64,000 nucleotides of DNA, from NCBI GenBank assembly GCA_020747065.1, contig JAGMVK010000023.1, positions 1 through 64,000 on the forward strand. Reading direction: 5' to 3'. Below the pieces are notes generated by a model, which was given only the letters and a program-made list of their open reading frames with translations, did no database searches and was not told the DNA's origin. A program made the position numbers and the translations under genes. The DNA comes from Cadophora sp. MPI-SDFR-AT-0126 (lineage: Eukaryota; Ascomycota; Leotiomycetes; Helotiales; Ploettnerulaceae). Below are positions 9,440 to 19,260 of the stretch, in pieces (positions within the stretch are counted from its first letter, which is position 1; the number at the start of each line of letters is the position of its first letter).

Positions 9440-12400
9440 TTAACCCGATAATCGCAAGGAATCTGTCATAATCTTACTTAGGACTAATTCAATGTGCCCT
9501 AGGGGTGTACCGCCCGCTATATCCTCTAGAGCCGCATTAGTGCCGGGCTCAGCGATAACAGCTAGTGTACTGACCGCCGCATTCTCTATAATAACCTCAA
9601 CGCTATCTCCATCGATTACAGAGGGTATGCTAACCTCCGTATCCACATTAGCCCGGGACTTATCAATAGCAGCTCGTGTTTTAACAGTCGTATTCTCGTT
9701 AACAGAAGTAGTAGGTTTCTTAGACGACTTCCGTTTCCTCTTACAAGGACTTACTAGACCTTATAGATTATCAAATTTCCTTTTTCAAGCAGAAGATTTA
9801 ATGCGATTAGACTTACGTACGCGTATAAATACAAAGTCCTTTGATTCTAAGTCTTCCTTTATTCCTGCGTTAAGTCGGATTTTATTAATAGTAATAGAGT
9901 TAGTAAAGGAAGTAAAGCAAAGCTTTATTAATTACTTACTAGTTCTAGAGATATTAGCAATTTCTTCCTTGAGTTAGTTATTATTGCTATTACTTCCTTT
10001 ATATAGTACACGGACCGCTTAGCGTAGTAGGTTTTGAATAGCCTCTTCTATAATATTACGTATATTCCGTGTTATTATATCTTCTGTAAACAGTGGGAAA
10101 TAACACCTAATATCATCGCCCTTCGAGAAGTTCCTATACGCTAGGCAAATTTGGGTTAGCAGTACTCCCAGTTGAATTTTAGAATGCCGCTAAGCTAAAA
10201 ACGGAAAGAGGTTTATAACGAAGAACAGCTTACTACTAGCACTCCACTACCTAAACTCCCCAGCTACTATCTTCGAATACGATAAGTGCGATTAGTCGTT
10301 TAGCAATCAGCTGCGGGTGCAGCAAGTAAAGGTACGCGTTAAGCTAGCTCAGCTATAGTAAGGTCGGCCCGAGAGGAGGCTATAATACGAGATTCGCGAT
10401 AACTTACCGATTCAACGGATTTAGAGAAAACCTATAGGATTTTAGGAGATCTTCTAGTAGCGCGTTTATTCGAATCGGAGCTAGTAGCTAGGGCTACTTT
10501 CCTAACTCCCTTCTCTCCCGGAGAGTTAGGAAACAATACGACCCTGATTTTAAATTATAAGGAGGACCGTTTCGAGGGCGTGGAGAGAGAGATGGAATAA
10601 ACTCTAACGCCTCTCCTTTTCTAGGTATCCTCCTATCTCCCGGTATTCCTATTCCAAATAACACTGCCTTAAAGATAATAGTTAGATAGTATCGCATTAA
10701 TAGATAATCGGGGCGTATTAGAAAGCCTACTCAAGCTATGACAAAACCTATACTTTAGTTAGGGGGGAAGGAGGCTTTACCCGAGAAAGTCTTCCGCGAA
10801 GGTATATACATAAGTCTCTCTAATAATCGTTCTCGGAGTGTTAACACTGACTACGATCTACCTTTATAGACAGAGAAGACAAAAAGGGCGTGAAGCGAAC
10901 CCGCGATTGCGATATTATACTAATAAATCCTATATACTTCCCTTTTAGACTTCAGCATTTGGTCCTTACCTAAACTTAATGACTGTTAGAAGAGTGCTAC
11001 TATAACGAAATAGGCAATGTGACTTTATTCCTTAATAGCGGCGGTCTAGTATTACTTGCTAGCTTTACTAAAATCGCCTTATTACCTGAGAATTAATTCT
11101 TTTAATTAACTATAATAAACGATTAACTGGTCTACGTAAAGAAGTAGTGCCTACCTGATTCCCTTCTTCTATTAAATATAATTGTATAATAAGCTCTAGC
11201 TTTAGGTACTAGAGTTTATACGCTAGGCAAAATAGATTGCATTCCGTTTTATATATAGATATAATAACATAGCTTAATAAGGCGATATTATTTATACCAG
11301 GGTTAAGGGAGTCTAATGTTTTAGTTACTAATCCAGGGTAGGTTTCACCTAGTAGGGGAAGATAATAAAGCCCTATTATAGAATTCTATTTATTTCCGTA
11401 TCTATAACTAGAGTGCTTCCCGTTCCGTCTCCTCCTATCGTCTCCCTCCTATAATGCGGTACTACCTTAGCAGCGGCTAATAACTAATAAGCTATTACCA
11501 CTGACAATAATATCTCTTCTATACTATATAGGAGCCCAGAAAGCGCTTAGTTTAATAATCGCTATTATCTTTAAGTTCTGGCTCCGTATTAGAGATAATA
11601 GCAAGCTAGAGAGGCTAGGCAGATATCGATAGAGATGATTTTCTAGTCGATGCTCGAAATAGCTTTCTATAACATTAGTTCTGTACTCCACTTCTCGTGT
11701 CTTATGCCAGCCCTCTCTTCGAGGTATTACGAGACTTTATAACATAAGCTACGATTCGCGATCCGGATCCAGTCGTTGTTTACCCCCGTTTCTTAGCAGG
11801 CCCAGCAGCTACTAGTACCTTATCATGTATACTCGCAACGCCTTATATGCTCTGATAGCTATCGCTACCTTCTTTCGCAGAGGGAGCTGCCTTTTGGGCC
11901 GGGAGATATGTGTTTGCCGAGATATGCTCGTCTTACAGGACTTAGGATATCTTCGTATAATTTAGTACTCGAGTATTTTTTAGGAAAAGTGGTTAAGATA
12001 GAGTTGCGTAGTAAGGGCCACGCTCTCTAGTAATCGCGCCCCGTGGCTTTAGGGTTCCGACCGCGTCAAGCTTCGATCGCAAATTTTCATTGCCCCCTTA
12101 GATAGGAGAGGCACTATTTTCGTCGTCGACAGTATCGTTCTCTTGATACCCAAGCCGGTTCGCCTTAGTAAGTAGCTTTGCTAATTCTCTTAGCCTGATT
12201 ATTTGGAGTCGCACCTCGAGGGCAAGATCAAGAAACTGCTCGCTTGCAGACTCGAGTATCTCCTTGCCATAAGCCTTCAGAATTGTGCGCACGAGGAGTG
12301 AGCCAGTCGTAGCCGTCCCGACCGAGGGAGCAGTGACAATATCGCCCGTTGCTTGGGAGCTCTGGTCGGGGGCGATGGAAGTAGGTGCGGAAGACACCAT
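9440..12400 (-). pseudogene. Decayed long coding relic, unidentified
   Basis: A minus-strand frame opens at 12400 with 100 residues (MVSSAPTSIAPDQSS..., helical LLVRTILKAYGKEILE and LALEVRLQIIRLRELAKLL). Coherent peptide continues, broken by many TAG/TAA codons, to a final open piece ending at 9440 (CKRKRKSSKKPTTSVNENT, then an Asp/Glu-rich tail). Stops mostly fall where Trp or Gln would fit, consistent with TGG-to-TAG and CAG-to-TAG transitions. It is probably a transposon or repeat-family protein. No catalytic motif was recognised, and continuity between the two ends is inferred. Confidence 0.3.
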
Positions 12401-13737
12401 GATACCCTAATGAAGTAAAGGACAGTTGCTCGTGCAAAAGAATCGTCGCGTAGAAGAGCTTAGGAAATATACCTACGAAGGTGGCTAGGAATGGCCATGT
12501 TTGCTTCCTTTTAAGTTTCTCTTCTGGAAGCCTTCTCCTTCCAGAAATGGTATTATCCTGGAAAGTTTCTTCTAGTTAATGTGCGTACCTAGAATCATTT
12601 CCTGTCCTGCCTTCCTATCCCTTCAGCGATAATATTTTAGCGTTGCGCATTCGCATTTCTGTTTGTTTCACAATTGCGTTGAAGAGTCGCGACATGGTTC
12701 ATGGTGAGATGACGTCGACGTGGCTCTGATTTCTGACTAAAGCCTTTTGGGTTAGAACGGTGATTCGCCTGCCAAAGCCATGCCATGGCGGGGCTAGACA
12801 TCAAATCCCACCTTGAATGTTCCCCAAGCATGGCTCCTTCATCACATTCACAGCCACGGCTTTGCTAACTGCCTCTACACTCCTCAAACGCCCAACTATC
12901 TAAACGACCTAGGGGATGCCAACCCGACATGCCTTCCCCCTGCGCCTGCCATCAACGATGCAACGCCTCCATACTCTCAACCACCCTCCTTCAAACCTTC
13001 CTCCACGAAATATATCACGAACACCACGCTACCCGAAAACCACGCGCCCTATATTAGGCCAGGTAGCCGAGAGTGCGAAATACTGCTCGGCTATATTTGC
13101 TGTCTTCGGCTTTTAGAGCCCCCGCCAACTGTGGCTGGAGGGCAAGAATGCCTTAGGCTAACACTAGACGCCATCCCAAAATCATGCCATTGAGACCTGC
13201 GTCCGGAAAACGTTTCTACCTGCAAGCACGAAGAAAATACTGACTTGAATACATAGTATACAGTCCTTCCTCCATTCGAGCTTCAGCTTCCTCTCTCAAG
13301 GCTAATTCTCTGCACAGCTATCGCGGTCGATTCATTGCCTCCATCCACGACGACAACGGAGTCGGTCGCCACACAACATTGCACCACATCGACGGCACCT
13401 GCACATTCTTCAAGCTGCCGATTTATAGTAGCTACAATTTCTGATATTTCAACCAGACCCGCCGCCGCGGTTTGGTCGACGCGCGGTATACCCCGACTCA
13501 AATCAACTGTCTGGCGCAGGTCTATCCTCATTTCGAGCACAGAGGCTCTGGTCACGACATACCTTCTTCGACATAGCTCGTATTTAAGCAGAGAGTCCAA
13601 GGTATGGATCATCTGGTGCACCAACCGAACTGCCAACTAACTAGTGTCAGGAACGCCGCTGAAGAATGCTGCTTGCGCACAGACGACATCCCGACGCCGA
13701 CGTCCTCTACAAACCTCAACAAGCTCGTGGTCAAGCC
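12401..13737. other. Intergenic region upstream of the F-box/ankyrin gene
   Basis: Base composition returns to normal here. Overlapping short frames occur on both strands (for example 12813-13193 plus and 13283-13636 minus), but none shows a known domain and the opposite-strand frames conflict. The segment from about 13,200 to 13,737 presumably holds the 5' region of the F-box/ankyrin gene. I see no defined regulatory site. Confidence 0.3.
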
Positions 13738-14982
13738 ATGACACCGCCCCAAAGCGCCGGAGTCCGTGGGTCGATACAAGGGTTGGCTCCCGAAACGCTT
13801 CTACATATCTTGGAGTACCTAGAATTAAGGAAAGATATCCATGCCTTTGTTAGAACATGTCAAAGATTTTTCCTTGTTGGAAGTCCCTGTCTTTATAGAC
13901 ACAATGAATATGGCCAGACAGCACTACATTTGGCGGCAGCAAACGGAGACCTGGAAGTTACGAAGCTCCTCCTCAAGGGTGAAGTTGATTTGAACGCAGA
14001 GGACAACTTCCATCAAACGCCGCTGTCGGTCGCAGCAATACGGGGGCACGAGGCAATAGTACTACTCCTGCTGCCAGTCATCCAGCCCTCAGCGCTGTTA
14101 CACGCAGCAGCAAACGGGCATAGAGCAGTAGTGGAGCAACTCTTAGCCACGAATCAGATTGGCCCTGATTATAAGGGTTCTGATGGACGGACTCCTCTAT
14201 CATTAGCGGCGGCCAACGGGCACAAGGCAGTAGTGAGATTCCTTCTTGCGAAGGCTGGTGTCGGGCCGGACTCTAGGGACCATATCGGTCGGACACCTTT
14301 ATCTTGGGCATCATGGAACGGGCACGAAGAGGTGGTGGAGATACTCGTCGTTACTGACGGCGTAAGCCTGGATTCGGAAGATGATGACAGACGGACTCCG
14401 CTATCGTTAGCAGCAGGGAAAGGACACGAGACGGTAGTGCAGCTTTTGATAAACACCGGCGCCAATCTAGACTCTACGGACAAACATGGCCGAACACCAT
14501 TATCATTCGCAGCAGAGGATGGGAGCGTGGCAGTAGTGCGCCTCCTGCTTGACAGCGGTGCTGCTTGGGATTCCAAGGACTCCAAATATGGACAGACGCC
14601 ACTATCGTTTGCAGCACAGCACGGCTGCAATATGGTAGTGAGATATCTCCTCCTCACGGATGGCGTTGACCCTGAATCTCGGGATTCTAATGGGAGGACA
14701 CCGCTATCATTGGCGGCAGAGAGCTGGAACGAGGTGGTAGTGTGGATATTGCTCCATACAAACGGTGTCGACCCGGCTTCTGAGGATACCAACGGTCAGA
14801 CCCCGTTATCGTGGGCTGAGGCAATGGAGCGGGATCGGTGGCCGAAACGGAACCCTGTGGCGAAGCTCTTGAAAGACGCTATTGCAGAGCGTGAGACATT
14901 AAGGGAGTCATCTGTAAGAACTTGGACGCTCTTTTCCCTCCTACTGCTCCTTTCGATTTTTTCGATCAAGTCACATTATTAA
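13738..14982 (+). CDS. F-box/ankyrin-repeat protein with C-terminal membrane segment
   Basis: A single exon of 414 residues from the ATG at 13738, chosen because the F-box follows directly; the frame is open upstream to 13666. Residues 12-52 form an F-box (LAPETLLHILEYLEL..FVRTCQRFF), the Skp1-binding part of SCF ubiquitin ligases. About ten ankyrin repeats follow (residues 57-385: TALHLAAANGDLEV, TPLSLAAANGHKAV, TPLSFAAEDGSVAV and others) and would present a substrate or ligand surface. A hydrophobic C-terminus (WTLFSLLLLLSIF, about 395-408) suggests a membrane tail. Its repeats share the GRTPLSxAAxxGHxxVV consensus with the NACHT-ankyrin gene 6 kb upstream but lack near-identical DNA units. 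The combination suggests a membrane-tethered degradation adaptor; this is inferred. Confidence 0.72.
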   Translation: MTPPQSAGVRGSIQGLAPETLLHILEYLELRKDIHAFVRTCQRFFLVGSPCLYRHNEYGQTALHLAAANGDLEVTKLLLKGEVDLNAEDNFHQTPLSVAAIRGHEAIVLLLLPVIQPSALLHAAANGHRAVVEQLLATNQIGPDYKGSDGRTPLSLAAANGHKAVVRFLLAKAGVGPDSRDHIGRTPLSWASWNGHEEVVEILVVTDGVSLDSEDDDRRTPLSLAAGKGHETVVQLLINTGANLDSTDKHGRTPLSFAAEDGSVAVVRLLLDSGAAWDSKDSKYGQTPLSFAAQHGCNMVVRYLLLTDGVDPESRDSNGRTPLSLAAESWNEVVVWILLHTNGVDPASEDTNGQTPLSWAEAMERDRWPKRNPVAKLLKDAIAERETLRESSVRTWTLFSLLLLLSIFSIKSHY

Positions 14983-15660
14983 TAATTCTTGAGTGTATAA
15001 TAATGATTTCTATCAATGTGGCCAATCAACTGCTATCATTACTTACCTTGTGCAGCCCAAACTCCTGGTTAATTGCCAAGGGTGATCATGCGATTCCTAT
15101 AGTATAAATGTGAACACAAGAGTGAAAATGCACTTCCGGCACTTAATAATGGAGAAGAATTAGGGCGTGAGTAAGCTGAAAATTTGCATTGAATCCCGAA
15201 GTAAGTTTATTATGTGAGTAAGGAATTTCCTCAGTGTTATTAGGAGGGTATATGCCCAAATTTGCGCTTGGCGTTGTTTGTTTACGTTTACGGATGCCTA
15301 AAATAAAGTCTGTAACTTACACGAGGATTTCCTCGGCGTCATTTATTATAAGGGCATATGCCTAATTTGCGTATGCTTGAATTATTTCTGTGGATTTCCT
15401 CGGTGTCATTTATACGAGAGCATACGCCTAAAATTGAGTCTAGTAACAGGGATATGTAGCTTAAGGGTTTCCTTAATATCGTATATTAAAAGAGAATATG
15501 CCTAAATTTGACACTGCCAGGACCTGAGGATGAAGGAAGCCGGAGACTTCCCGTGACAAGAGTTATGGCTCGGGCTATTGACCTTTGCGTCCCGTCCTGT
15601 AAACTGCTCCCAAACAAATTACAGTTTGGGGGCCAAAATTGCGGGGTGTTCTTGCCGTAA
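14983..15660. repeat. Four spaced copies of a ~47-nt motif with a GGCATATGCC-like core
   Basis: Related blocks occur at about 15222-15266, 15323-15370, 15391-15437 and 15464-15510. Each reads approximately GGATTTCCTCGGYGTCATT, then a short AT spacer, then GGGCATATGCC and TAAATTTG. A partial fifth copy of the right half lies near 15,291-15,312. The spacing is about 70-100 bp. The near-palindromic ATATGCC core is the best conserved part in every copy. No protein frame fits. The rest of this stretch is plain AT-rich intergenic DNA downstream of the F-box/ankyrin gene. Confidence 0.6.
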
Positions 15661-15693
15661 TGCAAAGTGAGGAATCCGTCCAGTTGTTATAAA

Positions 15694-15957
15694 ATAAATT
15701 GTTGCATAACTACTTGTTGCATAGTAGCCCATTATATAACCATTTGTTATACAACAGCCCGTCGCACACTCATTTGTTATACAACAACCCGTTGCACGAC
15801 GCCCTGTTATATAACTACTTGTTGTACAGCAGCCCGTTGTACGACCATTTGTTGTACAACAATCCGTTGCACAACTACTTATTGTGTAATAATTTGTTGT
15901 ATAATACCCTGTTTTGTAACCACTTATTGCACAGCAACCTGTTGTACAGCCACTTGT
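15694..15957. repeat. 15-bp tandem satellite (about 17 units)
   Basis: A run of 15-bp units alternates between types close to ACTACTTGTTGTACA and ACAGCCCGTTGTACA, giving a 30-bp higher-order pattern. Because 15 is a multiple of three, several frames stay open on both strands and give pentapeptide-periodic translations (minus strand TGCCITNECATGCCITN-like). Units differ at 2-4 positions, so the array is not recent. It fuses in frame with the minus-strand ORF starting at 16234. Confidence 0.85.
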
Positions 15958-16234
15958 AGACGACCTGAGACGCCTCGTCTCCAGACACAGTATAGCTGGT
16001 CGCACCTTGCACTGGTGTGGCAGAGACAGGACTGCCGAGAAGGTTGGCCGCAAAATGATCGACTTCGTCCCTCGCAAGTCCATGCTCGTTGAAGAACTTA
16101 GAGATCTGGTAGGCTGAGAGTGCATCATAAGCGTCCGGATTTGCTGCATAACCAGAGACATCCATAGCGACGAAAATGCGTTTGTTAGTGACAACGAAAA
16201 CTAGAGGTGGAGGTTGGCGCAGCGAGCATGGCAC
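15875..16234 (-). pseudogene. Short ORF running into the 15-bp satellite; possible phosphotransferase N-terminus
   Basis: A minus-strand frame of 119 residues. Residues 23-92 (MDVSGYAANPDAYDALSAY, ISKFFNEHGLARDEVDHFA, LLGSPVSATPVQGATSYTV) look like a genuine globular N-terminus. The ATPVQGxxSYTV segment recalls the glycine-loop strand of fungal APH-like phosphotransferases, but this is a recollection only. The remaining residues (VVYKWLYNRLLCNKWLQNR..) are translated satellite. The gene appears cut off and fused to the tandem array, so it is probably not functional. An adjacent minus frame (16194-15619) covers the rest of the array. Confidence 0.3.
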
Positions 16235-16940
16235 CTTTTTTATATACCCCTTGGAGCGGTTGCGGCTTGATCTAAGCCGCCGGGCTTACAGTTAATCCGT
16301 TCCGGTTCTTCATCATGTCATCAATCCGCTCGGTCATATGCCTAAATATCCATGATGTAGAGATAGTACCTTTAATTTTGGCTTCCTTATTCCCGTACGT
16401 TTCATTCCCTGGCCGCCCGCTAATGGAGAACTGCAACTTTATCGATAAAAAAAGGTTACAGTGTGAAGCTCAAGCGAAAGCTAAATTTATCTCGACTAAC
16501 ATATCTTATATAATTAGACCGCACGGCCCCCTAGGCCGAAGCGCATTCGCGATAGCTTGCATCCTCACATCACAGGTCCTTAATACTCCATTCGCGTTCT
16601 TTTCAATCTGCGATCATAGCCATAACCTCCGAACTTAATAAAATTAGGCGTAACCTGATTAAGGAACAGCTAGCTACCTTCCGTTATCGATTTGAATCAA
16701 CTCGTTTGGACCTTAGTATCGCCTTATTGTCCGATGTAGTACAAGTTATCTTTTCAATAACTATCACAGTAGGTATTACTTAACTTCATATGGCTACTTT
16801 ACTAGCTAATATATATAGTTGCTAAATCCCTTGTACTCAACCTTATCCAAGCTCTACTAATTAAACTAGCTGCTTGAATCCTTCCTTCACGAATAGCTGA
16901 CAGAACTGTCTCTAGTAACCTTACTATATTATACGGGCGC
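16235..16940. other. Intergenic, no supported gene
   Basis: A GC-normal 90 bp (TATA-like TTTTTATATACCCC at about 16,237-16,250, possibly the promoter of the minus-strand ORF) is followed by AT-rich DNA. The plus-strand frame 16315-16638 has no recognisable domain and ends in RIP-like sequence. I do not call it. Confidence 0.35.
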
Positions 16941-19260
16941 GTGGATTCGAACTAGTTGGATATCGCATTAGCTATCCTTCTTATGAAGCTAATTATCAGG
17001 AATGAACCTAGTACACCGACTTCGAATAACGCGAATATTTGGCGTACGGTATTTGAGTTAATTTCGCGAATAAGTTCTTCAACGCTACCGACTGCCTTCA
17101 AGAAAGCCGTCTTCGACACGCCACTACGATCCAGCTCAGCTTCTCAGAGAGGAATTAAGTAAACACACGATGAAGTTAACTAGCGGATACTTAAGGAACT
17201 CACAGGGCGCGTTTACTACGATATTAGAGGCTTCTACAAGCGATACCTCGAAGGGAAGGTCTAGACTAATAACGTAAGGGATATCTACAAAGAATCGAGG
17301 GCCTAATATACAGAAGGTCACTAGAGCGATTAGCCAGAACCTTCACTTCAGGGTCCCTTTTTTAAGTAGTTCATGAAGTTCTAGGACACTATTCTCAGCG
17401 GACTTAGCCGCAGGTATTACATATTAGCGAATAAAGTGTTAAAGGGCTCGGAGGCTGATCGTAAGCTTAATATTTTCCTTACTCCTACCGACGCTGCCTT
17501 ACCGGATAGCGAGTATAACTAGTCTAATATACTTATTATTAGAGAATATAAACAGAATCCTAATAAAGATCGATCTGCAAAAACACTAGTGCAGTTAGCA
17601 GGGTATATACGCGAAGTGTTTAGAAGTTAACTAGAGCGGCGATTCATGCCTAGGTTTACGATCTGCGGAAGCATGATGCGGCTCTAGGTGTTTAATAGAT
17701 CTAGACTATATAATGCCGAGAAGTTCGATATTCATAAAGAGCTAGAGCGATTTATTAAAGTCCTTACTAGCTATACGATAATGTCCGATATAGAATTGAG
17801 TTTAAACACGTTTATTAAGCGTGATAGTAACAGCTAGTATATCGTTACACGAGGTGTAAGGATCTATTTAGAGGATAAGCTAATCGCCTCGATGAAAGCG
17901 ATAGTGTACCAGGGAACAACATATTATTAAGGAAGGAGAAGCGACTCTATAGAATAGGAGTATATAGTTAAGTTTACTTAGCTATCTAATAAAAGGTAGC
18001 GGGAGGGAGAACTATTAAAGTTGGCTAAGGAGAGGGGAGTCACGGGTATTACTATGTGGTTTAATTATAAGTAAATTACTATTAACAGTAACCCGGACAC
18101 TATTTCATATTTCTAACGAGACATGAAATTCGGAACGCCACGAAAGCTATTAAGTAAAGCGTCTTAGGTCGATAGTAGTCCGGAATCCAGTTGGGTGTAC
18201 TCTAAAATAAGTCACAGAGGAAGATCAGGGAGCGGTGCGACTCACTTGATAGGCCTGGGAATCGGTGTAAGTAGCGCCATAACCTCTTCCTCTAGGTAGA
18301 AAAGAAAAAGAGATGAAAGACTTGATAGGGGTAGTAGACTGAAGAGATCTAAATCTAACGGTAGTTATACTAGCGGGATAAATGTGCGTATTAAAGAAAG
18401 CGAGCTAGACGTAATCGGCGCTTATAGTATTTAAGAAACAGTAGTTAATAGTCTGGTAGACTACCGGAATTAGTAGTAGTGGAATAATATCGATAGTATT
18501 TAAGAAGCTGGAGCTGATAGTCTGATAGACTGCGAAAGTAAGATGTATAGTAATTAAGTGCACTACTACTTAGTAACTTCACTAGCTAGACGACCTCTCT
18601 ACGAATATTAATTGGTTAGAGAGCTTTTAGAGGCGCTGCGCGATACTATCTAAGGCTATAGGTCGCTACTTAAGGATAGAAAGATTCTTTATCGAGATAT
18701 CTCTAAGAATAATATTATTATTACTGAACTCCCTACTAAAGAAGCCCCGAAAGGAAGACTAATTAACTTGGACTTAGTAAAGGAGCTAGATAGTATACTG
18801 AGTAGGGCTTATCACCGAACTAGTACTATGTAGTTTATAGCGATCGAGGTTCTTAAAGGTAAAGGTTATATATATTAGTATAATCTTAAGTCTTTTTTCT
18901 ATATCTTTATATAGATATATATTTAATATAGCTATAAAGGTATAAGTAGGTAAAAACCTAGTAAAGTAATGAGACTAAAGATAAATATACTACGAGGTTA
19001 GTATACTAGGATATATATAGAAATTATTTAGAATAAGGTAAGGGATATAAGAAAAAACTGATTTAAGAATATTATCGTAGAGTTTATATTGAAGTTCAAG
19101 AACTTTAAACTACTAGCTCGTGAGCTCTGATCTACTCTTTTTCTAATTAGAGATAGGGATATCTTTATAAGTATATTTTACGATTATGATATAATATATA
19201 ATAGAATGATTAATACATTTAATGTAGCAATTAGTTATTTAGGATAGGAGTAATAGGTAA
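16941..19260 (+). pseudogene. FunK1 fungal-type protein kinase, decayed
   Basis: Reading through stops gives a nearly complete FunK1 kinase, a Pezizomycotina-expanded eukaryotic-kinase-like family of unknown substrate. Recognisable blocks in order are the N-terminal AFKKAVFDTPLRSSS (about 17,095), VLKGSEADRKLNIFL (17,435), KTLVQLAGYIREVF (17,580), FTICGSMMRLWVFNRS (17,650), DIELSLNTFIKRDSN (17,795), the catalytic YRDISKNNIIITE (18,695), the LINLDLVKELDS DFG-equivalent (18,760) and the C-lobe IAIEVLKGKGYIY (18,835). The C-terminus ends near AISYLG (19,235). Many TAG/TAA codons replace Trp (TGG) and Gln (CAG/CAA). Comparison with the second copy at 28.6 kb shows almost only C-to-T and G-to-A changes, typical of RIP. 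Confidence 0.8.

Noticed and set aside
12813..13193. 126-residue plus-strand ORF
   Set aside because: Proline/threonine-rich translation without family features; no supporting splice or context evidence.
13283..13636. 117-residue minus-strand ORF opposite a 101-residue plus ORF
   Set aside because: Both frames are open over the same bases and neither has a domain; probably chance or a leader region.
14169..14792. 207-residue minus-strand ORF across the F-box/ankyrin gene
   Set aside because: It is a shadow of the ankyrin repeats on the opposite strand, created by their periodic codons.
15694..15957. Regular short repeats suggestive of a CRISPR array
   Set aside because: Units are contiguous 15-mers without unique spacers, and the surrounding DNA is fungal with introns.
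16941..16965. Possible tRNA T-arm (GTGGATTCGAACTAG)
   Set aside because: No matching acceptor stem or anticodon arm could be folded around it; it lies next to the FunK1 relic in AT-rich DNA.
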